Positions 1 to 8,272 of a stretch of 15,636 nt of DNA are shown one piece after another. The notes beneath the pieces are model-generated. The model was given only the letters and a program-made list of their open reading frames with translations. It ran no database searches and was not told where the DNA came from. Positions within the stretch are counted from its first letter, which is position 1. The number at the start of each line of letters is the position of its first letter. The DNA is from CALMFQ01 sp964495595 (GTDB taxonomy: Bacteria > Pseudomonadota > Gammaproteobacteria > Burkholderiales > SCOH01), in assembly GCA_964495595.1 (NCBI GenBank), contig CAZBWH010000072.1:1-15636 (forward strand), in the 5' to 3' direction. The position numbers were made by a program, and so were the translations under genes.

Positions 1-34
1 CCTTGATGGCATTTACGCGGTTCGACAGTTCCAC
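1..34 (-). CDS. Class I aspartate aminotransferase, N-terminal fragment cut by the window edge
   Basis: Only the first eleven codons are inside the window. Read on the minus strand from a GTG at 34-32 they give M-E-L-S-N-R-V-N-A-I-K, which matches the start of the pyridoxal-phosphate aspartate/aromatic aminotransferases of betaproteobacteria (typically [MV]xLSxRVxAIKPSPT). A good ribosome binding site, AAGGA at 50-46, lies 8 bases before the GTG. These enzymes transfer the amino group between aspartate and 2-oxoglutarate in the cytoplasm. In many betaproteobacteria a gene of this family sits next to uvrB and divergent from it; here uvrB is about 6 kb away with signalling genes in between. The call rests on a very short match plus context, so the exact enzyme cannot be stated. 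Confidence 0.7.
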   Translation of the reverse strand, partial: MELSNRVNAIK

Positions 35-184
35 GGCGATATTCCTTGAAAATCGTTGGGTTGAGGTTGCCCTTTTGGGGCGAGAAAACGACGATTTTAA
101 CGGGTTCGTAAAGTTTTTCCCACTTGCAGCCGACATCTTGCCATCGCAGAGTAGAAAACTTGCCGCGAGGGTGGGTTGCCGGCT

Positions 185-217
185 ATGAAGAAAGAACCTC
201 TTCGATTGATTGTATGA
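185..217 (+). CDS. Possible 10-residue leader peptide overlapping the next gene
   Basis: ATG at 185 opens a ten-codon frame (M-K-K-E-P-L-R-L-I-V) whose TGA stop at 215-217 overlaps the ATG (214-216) of the downstream GGDEF/EAL gene in an ATGA arrangement. A purine-rich stretch GAGGGTGGG at 167-175 lies about 9 bases before this ATG, whereas the downstream ATG has no convincing ribosome binding site of its own. This would fit translational coupling. It may be chance: the peptide is too short for any similarity argument. Confidence 0.3.
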   Translation: MKKEPLRLIV

Positions 218-2898
218 ATTCGTCTGCCAGATTGAATGATTTTGCGCCTGATGGAGGCCCGCTTGCCTGCCTGCAGTGGTTTCGTCGTCTGCTGGCGGGC
301 TTCGTATTGCTGCTTGTTCTTGCGCCGGTCGGGGGACAGGCTGCGGGGCTGACCCTGGAGCCGCAGGTGTCGCGCTATCCGCTTGGTTCCGCGCTGCGTT
401 ATCTGGAGGATCCGGCTGGCAAGCTGGAGATCGGGCAGCTGCGCGATGCAGCGGCGAGCAAAGGCCTTGACTGGCGGCTGAGCCAGGCCGAGGTGCCTAA
501 TTTTGGCTACAGTCTGTCGACCTACTGGTTTGTGGTGGATGTGGATCACAGCAAGGTGATGCCCGAGCAGTGGATGCTGGAAATCGCTTATCCCTTGCTG
601 GACTCGGTGAAGGTGTACGTCGAGCAGGAAGGGCGGATCGTTCGGTATCTGCACACCGGGGATGGTGAGCCGTTTGCCAGCCGGCCAGTGGATCATCGCA
701 ACTTCCTGTTCCCGCTGTTGCTTGACCAGCCCGGCGTTACCCGCATCTGGATTCGCGTGACGTCAGCAGGCACCATTCAGCTGCCGGCAACGCTTTGGCG
801 CAGTGCGGCCTTCATTGAGCTGGATCAGCGCCACAACATGATGCAGGCCGTCTATCTGGGCATGATGGCGGTGATGCTGCTGTACAACCTGTTTATTCTG
901 ATCAGCATCCGCGAGCGGAGCTATGCGTATTACGTGGCCTATGTGTCGATCTTCACCACCACGATGATGACGCTGCAGGGATATTGCTACCAGTTCGTGT
1001 GGCCGAATTCGGTCTGGTGGCAAGACAAGAGCATGGCATTTTTTACTGCAGCGTCGGTGACGTGTGTTGCGCTGTTTTCCGAACATTTCCTGTCGCTGCG
1101 CCAGCATCAGCCGCGATTGTCGTTGCTGCTGAAAGCGCTGGCCGGGCTGTCGGGCGCCATGACTGCTGCCTCGCTGTTCCTGCCCTATGCGCTGATGATC
1201 CGTACCAGTGTGCTAGTGGGGTTGGTGATCGCGCTGGTGTCGTTTGTTGCCGGGGTGTTGGTGGCGATCAAGCGGGAGCGCAGCGGCGCCTATTTCGTTG
1301 CGGCCTGGGGCTGTTTTCTGATCGGTATTGCACTGCTGATGCTGAACAAGTACGGCGTACTGCCGCGCACTTTGCTGACCGAATACAGCATTCAGTGGGG
1401 GTCGGTGTTTGAAGTGCTGGTGCTGTCTTACGCGCTGGCTGACCGGATCAACAGTGAAAAGCGAGCGCGCTACCAGGCGCAGCAGCGGGCGTTGAACGAG
1501 GTGCAGCAGCGGCAGCAGGCCGAATCACGGATGGTTTACCACTCGCTGCACGACCGGCTGACCGGTGTGCCCAACCAGGTGGCGCTGCGACTGGCTGGCG
1601 CTGACATGCTGGCGACTGCGCATGATCATGGCCACGCGGCGGCCGTGATCCTGGTGCACCTGAAAAATTTTCATGAAATCAACAATACTCTGGGCCATCA
1701 GATTGGTGACGGCCTGTTGCAGATGGTGGTTCAGCGTGTGCAACGGCTGGCCGCAGCCTTACCCGGAGCGCTGGCAGTCGAGCAGGGCGGGCTTGGGCGC
1801 GACCACTTTCATTGCGCCAACGTCGAAGGGGTCAGCTACGCGTTGCTGGCCGAAGTCGAGACGGCCGAGGCAGTGTATGCTCATGCCGAGCAGTTGCTGA
1901 CCGGGTTGCGGGAGCCCTTCCGCTACCTGGACATGTCGCTGGATATCGGTGCCCAGATAGGGATTGCGCTGTATCCGCACCACAGCGACGACTTCGATTC
2001 GCTACTGCGTTTTGCCCAGATCGCCATGGAAATGGCACAGGACAGCGAATCGGGCGTTGCCCTTTATTCGTCCAGCCTGAACCGCTACAGCGCCCGGCGC
2101 CTGACGTTGATGGGCGATCTGCGTACCGCGCTGGACAACGACCAGCTTGAGTTGTACTTCCAGCCCAAGGTCAATATCCGTACCGGCTATGTGGTGGGGG
2201 CAGAGGCTTTGTTGCGTTGGCATCACCCGGCGCACGGGTTTGTGTTGCCGGATCAGTTCATCCCGCTGGCCGAACAGACCGGCCTGATCAAGCCGCTGAC
2301 ACGCTGGGTGCTGGAGCGGGCGGTGGGTGAGCTGGCCGACTGGCATCGGCAGGGCTGGATGCTGGAGATGTCGGTCAATATTTCTGCCCGGAATCTGCGC
2401 GAGAGCCAGTTTGGTGACACGCTGGCCGGATTGATCGAACAATACGGTGTCCAGGCACAGTGGCTGACGCTGGAGATGACCGAAACGGCAATGATGGAAG
2501 ACCGCGACGCCGCGCTGAAAATGCTGAACAGCCTGCGCACGGCAGGCGTCCGGATTGCGGTGGATGATTTTGGTGTCGGGTACTCGTCACTGGCTTACCT
2601 GAGCCAGCTACCGATTTCCGAGCTGAAGATCGACAAGAGCTTTATTTTCGATATCGATCGCCAGGGGGGTGACGACGTCATTGTTCGCACCACCATCAAC
2701 ATGGCGCACGATCTGCGCCTGCAGGCCGTGGCCGAAGGGGTGGAGAGCGAAATGGCCTTCAACCGGCTGCGTGCGTTCGGGTGCGATCTGGTGCAGGGCT
2801 ACCACATTGCCCGGCCGATGCCGCCCAATGGCTTCCGTCAATGGCTGCAAACCAGCGGCTGGCGCATCGAAGGGCCGCCGATGCGCATGGCGGGGTGA
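214..2898 (+). CDS. 7TMR-DISM receptor with degenerate GGDEF and intact EAL domain; probable membrane c-di-GMP phosphodiesterase
   Basis: An 894-residue inner-membrane signalling protein. A hydrophobic signal segment (about 24-45) is followed by a periplasmic 7TMR-DISMED2-type sensor domain (about 46-200), a seven-helix 7TMR-DISM membrane region (about 208-410), a Gln/Arg-rich coiled coil (412-440), a GGDEF-like domain (about 445-620) and an EAL domain (about 630-880). The GGDEF signature is replaced by G-R-D-H-F at 528-532, so diguanylate cyclase activity is unlikely. The EAL domain keeps its signature E664-A-L-L-R, N722, E757, D784-D-F-G, K805, E841-G-V-E and Q861, so it should hydrolyse c-di-GMP to pGpG. 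The sensor domain is of a type thought to bind small molecules, often carbohydrates. The ATG at 214 is chosen because it precedes the signal segment directly. An earlier in-frame ATG at 124 would add 30 poorly related residues, some overlapping the promoter region. The trigger and target are unknown. Confidence 0.88.
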   Translation: MNSSARLNDFAPDGGPLACLQWFRRLLAGFVLLLVLAPVGGQAAGLTLEPQVSRYPLGSALRYLEDPAGKLEIGQLRDAAASKGLDWRLSQAEVPNFGYSLSTYWFVVDVDHSKVMPEQWMLEIAYPLLDSVKVYVEQEGRIVRYLHTGDGEPFASRPVDHRNFLFPLLLDQPGVTRIWIRVTSAGTIQLPATLWRSAAFIELDQRHNMMQAVYLGMMAVMLLYNLFILISIRERSYAYYVAYVSIFTTTMMTLQGYCYQFVWPNSVWWQDKSMAFFTAASVTCVALFSEHFLSLRQHQPRLSLLLKALAGLSGAMTAASLFLPYALMIRTSVLVGLVIALVSFVAGVLVAIKRERSGAYFVAAWGCFLIGIALLMLNKYGVLPRTLLTEYSIQWGSVFEVLVLSYALADRINSEKRARYQAQQRALNEVQQRQQAESRMVYHSLHDRLTGVPNQVALRLAGADMLATAHDHGHAAAVILVHLKNFHEINNTLGHQIGDGLLQMVVQRVQRLAAALPGALAVEQGGLGRDHFHCANVEGVSYALLAEVETAEAVYAHAEQLLTGLREPFRYLDMSLDIGAQIGIALYPHHSDDFDSLLRFAQIAMEMAQDSESGVALYSSSLNRYSARRLTLMGDLRTALDNDQLELYFQPKVNIRTGYVVGAEALLRWHHPAHGFVLPDQFIPLAEQTGLIKPLTRWVLERAVGELADWHRQGWMLEMSVNISARNLRESQFGDTLAGLIEQYGVQAQWLTLEMTETAMMEDRDAALKMLNSLRTAGVRIAVDDFGVGYSSLAYLSQLPISELKIDKSFIFDIDRQGGDDVIVRTTINMAHDLRLQAVAEGVESEMAFNRLRAFGCDLVQGYHIARPMPPNGFRQWLQTSGWRIEGPPMRMAG

Positions 2899-2911
2899 TG
2901 ACCGCTTGGCC

Positions 2912-2944
2912 GATAAGCCTGCGTTAAGCTGGCTGGTGTTTAAT
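2912..2944 (+). promoter_or_regulatory. Candidate OmpR-family regulator box and promoter ahead of the PepSY/two-component genes
   Basis: Two near-identical half-sites, GATAAGC (2912-2918) and GTTAAGC (2923-2929), are spaced exactly 11 bp apart. This resembles the tandem TTAAG-type boxes bound by PmrA/QseB-like regulators, the family encoded just downstream. A possible -10 element TTTAAT sits at 2939-2944. The hexamer 17 bp before it (AAGCCT) is a poor -35, as expected of an activator-dependent promoter. The match is by eye; binding and autoregulation are inferred. Confidence 0.4.
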
Positions 2945-2947
2945 CAA

Positions 2948-2984
2948 GGCTCCTGTAACCCAACTGAGCGATGCTCAAGGAGCC
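2948..2984 (+). promoter_or_regulatory. Inverted repeat that could mask the PepSY gene ribosome binding site
   Basis: GGCTCCT at 2948-2954 is an exact complement of AGGAGCC at 2978-2984, and the second arm contains the Shine-Dalgarno bases AAGGAG (2977-2982) of the gene starting at 2989. A smaller hairpin, TGAGC-GAT-GCTCA (2965-2977), lies between the arms. In RNA the seven-pair stem would hide the ribosome binding site. If transcription starts about 7 bases after the candidate -10 at 2939-2944, the first arm would be partly missing from the mRNA, which weakens the idea. Confidence 0.3.
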
Positions 2985-2988
2985 TGAC

Positions 2989-3258
2989 ATGAAAACGCCC
3001 CTGATTGCCCTGATCCTGACTACTTTTGGCTGCGCCGCCTGGGCCGGCCCGCAGTGTACTGCCGAGCCGAAGGAGAAATGGATTCCCGAAGCGACCATGA
3101 AACAGAAACTCGAAGCTGACGGCTACCGGATCAAGAAATTCAAGATCACCCAAGGCAACTGCTACGAAATTTACGGTAGGGACAAACAAGACCGTAAAGT
3201 CGAAATCTATTTCAATCCGGTGGATGGCAAGATCGTCAAGCAATCCAGCGATGACTGA
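2989..3258 (+). CDS. Small periplasmic PepSY_2-domain protein
   Basis: An 89-residue secreted protein. The start at 2989 is preferred over the earlier in-frame ATG at 2971 because AAGGAG (2977-2982) sits 6 bases before it and a clean signal peptide begins there, with likely cleavage after the A-W-A near residue 18. The mature part has the hallmarks of the PepSY_2 family: the E-K-W-I-P-E segment, K-L-E-A-D-G-Y-R-I-K-K-F-K, the conserved N-C-Y-E-I-Y-G, and an ending in N-P-V-D-G-K-I-V-K. Two cysteines remain in the mature chain and could form a disulfide. Such proteins are often encoded directly upstream of OmpR/QseB-type two-component systems, as here (106 bases to the next gene), and are thought to modulate the sensor or inhibit envelope proteases. 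The exact role is unknown. Confidence 0.8.
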   Translation: MKTPLIALILTTFGCAAWAGPQCTAEPKEKWIPEATMKQKLEADGYRIKKFKITQGNCYEIYGRDKQDRKVEIYFNPVDGKIVKQSSDD

Positions 3259-3364
3259 GTGATTTGGGGCTGCGGGCGGAGGGGGAGCAAGGGGTCTCTG
3301 GCTCGCGGTGGAGAGCGGGGCATGTCGTCACTATGCCGGTTGAAGGCCGGGCACGAGGAGAGCC

Positions 3365-4036
3365 ATGCGTATTCTGCTGGTTGAAGATGATGACCTGCTC
3401 GGCGATGGCCTGGAAGCGGGCCTGAAGCAGGCCGGTTACACGGTGGACTGGGTGCGCGACGGCAAGGCGGGCGAGCTGGCCATGTGCAACGAGTGCTACG
3501 ATGCTGCGATTCTGGATATCAACCTGCCACGCCAGTCCGGGCTGGAGATTCTCAATCACCGGCGCAGCGCGGGCGATCCCACCCCGGTTTTGCTGCTGAC
3601 CGCCCGCGACACGGTGTGCGACCGCGTGAGCGGGCTGGATAACGGTGCGGATGATTATCTGGTCAAACCCTTTGCCCTGGCCGAACTGTGTGCCCGCCTG
3701 CGGGCACTCACCCGCCGCAGTGCCGGCCGCAGCACACCGCTGCTGACCCACGGCGCCCTGCAACTCGACCCGGCCGCCCACCTTGTTTGCCTTGACCGGC
3801 AGCCGGTGGCCTTGTCGCCGCGTGAATTCTCGCTGCTGGAAATGCTGTTGACCCACCAGGGCCAGGTATTGTCCCGCGCTCGCCTCGAGTCGGCGCTGTA
3901 CGGTTGGGGCGACGAGGTGGAGAGCAACTCGGTCGAAGTCCACATTCATCATTTGCGCAAGAAGCTGGGTGCCGGGCTGATCCGCACCGTGCGCGGGGTC
4001 GGCTACACCATTGCCGCTCCGGAGCGGGCCACGTGA
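3365..4036 (+). CDS. OmpR-family response regulator, QseB/PmrA-like
   Basis: A 223-residue DNA-binding response regulator. The receiver domain (1-115) shows the acidic pocket E7-D8-D9, phospho-acceptor D51, T79 and K101-P-F. The winged-helix Trans_reg_C domain (about 125-218) contains L-S-P-R-E-F-S-L-L-E-M-L and, near the end, T-V-R-G-V-G-Y. The ATG is preceded by GAGGAGA about 5 bases upstream. Its stop overlaps the GTG start of the kinase gene (GTGA), so the two are translationally coupled and form a cognate pair. The receiver carries an unusual C41-N-E-C44 pair just before the phosphorylation strand. The signal sensed and the regulon cannot be told from sequence; the tandem box at 2912-2929 is a candidate self-regulatory site. 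QseB-like is a family-level statement, not proof of orthology. Confidence 0.92.
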   Translation: MRILLVEDDDLLGDGLEAGLKQAGYTVDWVRDGKAGELAMCNECYDAAILDINLPRQSGLEILNHRRSAGDPTPVLLLTARDTVCDRVSGLDNGADDYLVKPFALAELCARLRALTRRSAGRSTPLLTHGALQLDPAAHLVCLDRQPVALSPREFSLLEMLLTHQGQVLSRARLESALYGWGDEVESNSVEVHIHHLRKKLGAGLIRTVRGVGYTIAAPERAT

Positions 4037-5340
4037 TTGGCCGGATTCGCTCGCTGCGCGGCCGCTTGCTTGCCGTCAGCCTGCTGGTGCTGGGCGGCGG
4101 GCTGCTGTTGACGGCGGTGGCCGTGTTCATGAATGCCCACCACGAAATCGACGAGCTGTTCGATGCCCAACTGGCGCAAATGGCCAGAACCGTGGCAGCC
4201 AGCGGCGTCTCGCGGCGGTTGGTAAGCGACACCCGCCACCGTCATGATTACGAACGCCAGATCGGCTTTGCTCTGTTTGATGCCCAAGGGGCGCTCCTGC
4301 AGCAGAGTGAAGAGGGTTTGATTTCCCGTCTGCCGGAAAAATGCGGCCGGTTTCGCAACCTCTGGCAGGATTGGCAGCACTGGCGGATGTTCTGCTACCG
4401 GGATGGCGCCAGCGGCAACACGGTGCTGGCCTGGCAAAGCCACGCTATCCGTAACGAGCTGTCGGGCAAAATTGCCATTTCGCTGGCGGCGCCGTTGCTG
4501 ATCGTGCTGCCGGTACTGGCGCTACTGATTTGGCTAGCTGGGGGGCGAATCCTGCGGCCGGTGGCTGCGGTGTCAGGCCAGCTGGCTCAGCGCAATGAGC
4601 ATGATCTGACCCCGGTTGCTGTAGCCGATGCGCCGCAAGAGCTGCAGCCGCTGATCGACACCGCCAATCAGCTGCTGCTGCGCATCCGGCTGGTGCTGGA
4701 CAACGAGCGCCGGTTTACCGCCGATGCCGCCCATGAGCTGCGCACCCCGCTGGCCGGGGTACGCATTCAGCTGGAAGTGGCCCAAGCCCAGTTGGCCGGC
4801 CAGCCCAGCCCGGCACTCGACAAGGCTTTGCTGGCCGTAGACCGCGCCAACGGCCTGGTGGCTGCATTGCTGCAACTGGCCCGGCTGGAGGCATTGCAAC
4901 AGCTGCAATGGCAGGAGATCGACCCGGCGCAGCTGTGCGAGTCGATCGTCGCCGAGGCGGCCGGGCAGGCGGCCGGCAAGGGAATGGTGCTGCAGATGGA
5001 TTGCCTGGCGGGCCGCACAGTGCCGGCCGAGCCGGAGCTGCTGGCGGTGGCGTTGCGCAATCTGGTCGACAATGCGCTGAAATATTCGCCGGCAGGAAGC
5101 GTGGTACAGGTCGGCTGGGACGGCCGCTGCCTGTTTGTGTGCGACCAGGGGCCGGGCATCGACGCGGCGCAGCGGGAGCATCTGCTGCAGCGTTTTGCCC
5201 GTGGCCGCGATGTAACCGCGCCTGGGCACGGCCTTGGGCTGTCGATCGTGATGCGTATCTGCGAGCTGCATCGGGCGCGGCTGGCGCTCGACCCGGTGAG
5301 CCCGGCCGGCGGGCTCAGGGCCGCAATCTGCCTGCGCTGA
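4033..5340 (+). CDS. Membrane sensor histidine kinase, QseC-like
   Basis: A 435-residue two-component kinase partnered with the regulator encoded immediately upstream. The GTG at 4033 is chosen because it overlaps the regulator stop in a 4-base GTGA and places the first membrane helix (about 10-32) at the N-terminus; the frame is open further upstream, but only as a shadow of the regulator gene. A periplasmic sensor loop of about 115 residues, with cysteines C104 and C121, is followed by a second membrane helix (about 147-170), a HAMP-like linker, a HisKA domain with phospho-acceptor H234 in A-A-H-E-L-R-T-P-L, and a HATPase_c domain with N box L-R-N-L-V-D-N347, G1 box D-Q-G-P-G-I-D (371-377) and G2 box G-H-G-L-G-L-S (398-404). 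All catalytic motifs are intact. The start of the sensor loop (E-I-D-E-L-F-D-A-Q-L) resembles QseC/PmrB-type sensors. Confidence 0.92.
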   Translation: MIGRIRSLRGRLLAVSLLVLGGGLLLTAVAVFMNAHHEIDELFDAQLAQMARTVAASGVSRRLVSDTRHRHDYERQIGFALFDAQGALLQQSEEGLISRLPEKCGRFRNLWQDWQHWRMFCYRDGASGNTVLAWQSHAIRNELSGKIAISLAAPLLIVLPVLALLIWLAGGRILRPVAAVSGQLAQRNEHDLTPVAVADAPQELQPLIDTANQLLLRIRLVLDNERRFTADAAHELRTPLAGVRIQLEVAQAQLAGQPSPALDKALLAVDRANGLVAALLQLARLEALQQLQWQEIDPAQLCESIVAEAAGQAAGKGMVLQMDCLAGRTVPAEPELLAVALRNLVDNALKYSPAGSVVQVGWDGRCLFVCDQGPGIDAAQREHLLQRFARGRDVTAPGHGLGLSIVMRICELHRARLALDPVSPAGGLRAAICLR

Positions 5341-5349
5341 ACGCCGGCT

Positions 5350-5922
5350 TCAGGTGCTGCTGGTCTGGCTGCTGCGGCGTTTCTGCCGGCGTGGGGTTTG
5401 CGTGTCGTCGAGCAGCCGCTCGATGCGGCTGAACACTTCGTAGCGCGAAAAGGGTTTTTTCATGAAATCGTCCGCACCGATCCGGTTGGCGTAAAACTGC
5501 TCGGTCGCCTGTTCGTTGCCGCTGATCATGATGATCGGGATGTCGGCTGTGGCCGGGTCGCGCCGCATCAGCCGCAGCGCCTCAAAGCCGTTCATTCCCG
5601 GCAGGATGATGTCCAGAAAGATGATGTCGGGCTGCTCGGTGCGCGCCATGACCACGCCGGTTTCGGCTTCCAGCGCCTCCAGGGTGACAAAGCCGGCACT
5701 GCGCAGCATTCTGCCCAGTGCTGCCACGATGGTGGCCGAATCGTCGATGATCAGCGCCCGCGTCCCTTTGCGCGCATCCAGCCGATCCCGCGAGCGGCGC
5801 TCTGGCGGCTGCTGGGCGTCGTCGATATCGGCTGTTGTTGCCGCAGGCTCCGGTTCGGCGGCCGTCTGTGTGCCGCTTGCAGGCTTGCCCAGCAATGAAC
5901 GGAGTCGGTCAAACAATCCCAT
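5350..5922 (-). CDS. Stand-alone CheY-like receiver protein with an N-terminal helix and charged linker
   Basis: A 190-residue protein. The ATG at 5922 follows the purine-rich AGAGGAAAGG; an earlier in-frame ATG at 5988 would add 22 residues without a better ribosome binding site. Residues 1-13 (M-G-L-F-D-R-L-R-S-L-L-G-K) can form a short amphipathic helix, followed by a Pro/Ala/Glu-rich linker (14-52) and a receiver domain (about 55-172) with D60-D61, phospho-acceptor D104, S134 and K156-P-F. A basic, Ser-rich tail ends the chain. There is no output domain, so it should act by protein contact, like CheY or PilG/PilH proteins. The gene converges on the kinase gene with 9 bases between the stops and is separated from uvrB by a divergent region. 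Its kinase partner is not identifiable here. Confidence 0.85.
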   Translation of the reverse strand: MGLFDRLRSLLGKPASGTQTAAEPEPAATTADIDDAQQPPERRSRDRLDARKGTRALIIDDSATIVAALGRMLRSAGFVTLEALEAETGVVMARTEQPDIIFLDIILPGMNGFEALRLMRRDPATADIPIIMISGNEQATEQFYANRIGADDFMKKPFSRYEVFSRIERLLDDTQTPRRQKRRSSQTSST

Positions 5923-5977
5923 TGCGATCCTTTCCTCTGACGCCGGCAGCCGGGCTGCTGTCCGGATATCAATGCAG

Positions 5978-6008
5978 TTCGAATCCATTAATCATAGTCG
6001 GCTAAAAT
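5978..6008 (+). promoter_or_regulatory. Weak candidate promoter for uvrB
   Basis: TAAAAT at 6003-6008 is a good -10 hexamer, 29 bases before the uvrB ATG. The best -35 candidate, TTCGAA at 5978-5983, is poor and 19 bp away. I see no CTGT-N8-ACAG type LexA operator in the 115 bases between the divergent starts, so SOS control of uvrB is not supported by this sequence. Confidence 0.3.
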
Positions 6009-6037
6009 GGCTTTTTTGCCTTTCTGCGAGTGCGGCC

Positions 6038-8071
<2,034 letters not shown>

Positions 8072-8077
8072 GCGCAG

Positions 8078-8149
8078 AACCTCACCGCCGTTCCACCCTT
8101 GACGGGAGATGTCCGATCGCCGCGCTGGCATTGGCTTGCAGGCTGGCCT
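8078..8149. repeat. Intergenic repeat, copy 1
   Basis: First of two degenerate direct copies between uvrB and the Ig-like lipoprotein gene. Shared blocks in order are CCGCCGTT (8085-8092), CCCTTGAC-GGGAG (8096-8108), and a 29-base block 8121-8149 that matches 8244-8272 at 25 of 29 positions. It runs into the 12-bp palindrome GGCCTGCAGGCC (8145-8156). A third fragment with ATTGGCTTGCAG lies at 8165-8176. Confidence 0.65.
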
Positions 8150-8191
8150 GCAGGCCTCATCCGTATTGGCTTGCAGCCCGATTGATCGACG

Positions 8192-8272
8192 AACCCCCTC
8201 CGCCGTTGCCCTTTCCCCCTTGACCGGGGAGGGGCCTGGATGCTGCGCTGGTGTTGGCTTGCAGGCCGGCCT
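8192..8272. repeat. Intergenic repeat, copy 2, running into the stop codon of the Ig-like gene
   Basis: Second copy of the repeat at 8078-8149, with the same block order (CCGCCGTT, CCCTTGACCGGGGAG, then 8244-8272). The CCCC..GGGG part can form a short hairpin of a kind often seen in dispersed intergenic repeats of GC-rich proteobacteria. Its last bases overlap the TAG stop (8273-8271) of the minus-strand gene. Confidence 0.6.

Noticed and set aside
3..188. A 61-codon frame at the left edge
   Set aside because: It overlaps the aminotransferase start and the divergent promoter region, with no supporting signal.
3904..4032. In-frame extension of the kinase gene into the regulator gene
   Set aside because: The GTG at 4033 with GTGA overlap gives a normal N-terminus; the extension is a shadow of the regulator.
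5516..6037. In-frame open extension of uvrB for 174 codons upstream
   Set aside because: It lies opposite the receiver gene, has no family similarity, and the UvrB N-terminus is clearly at 6038.
5923..6037. LexA/SOS operator before uvrB
   Set aside because: No CTGT-N8-ACAG type palindrome was found between the divergent starts.
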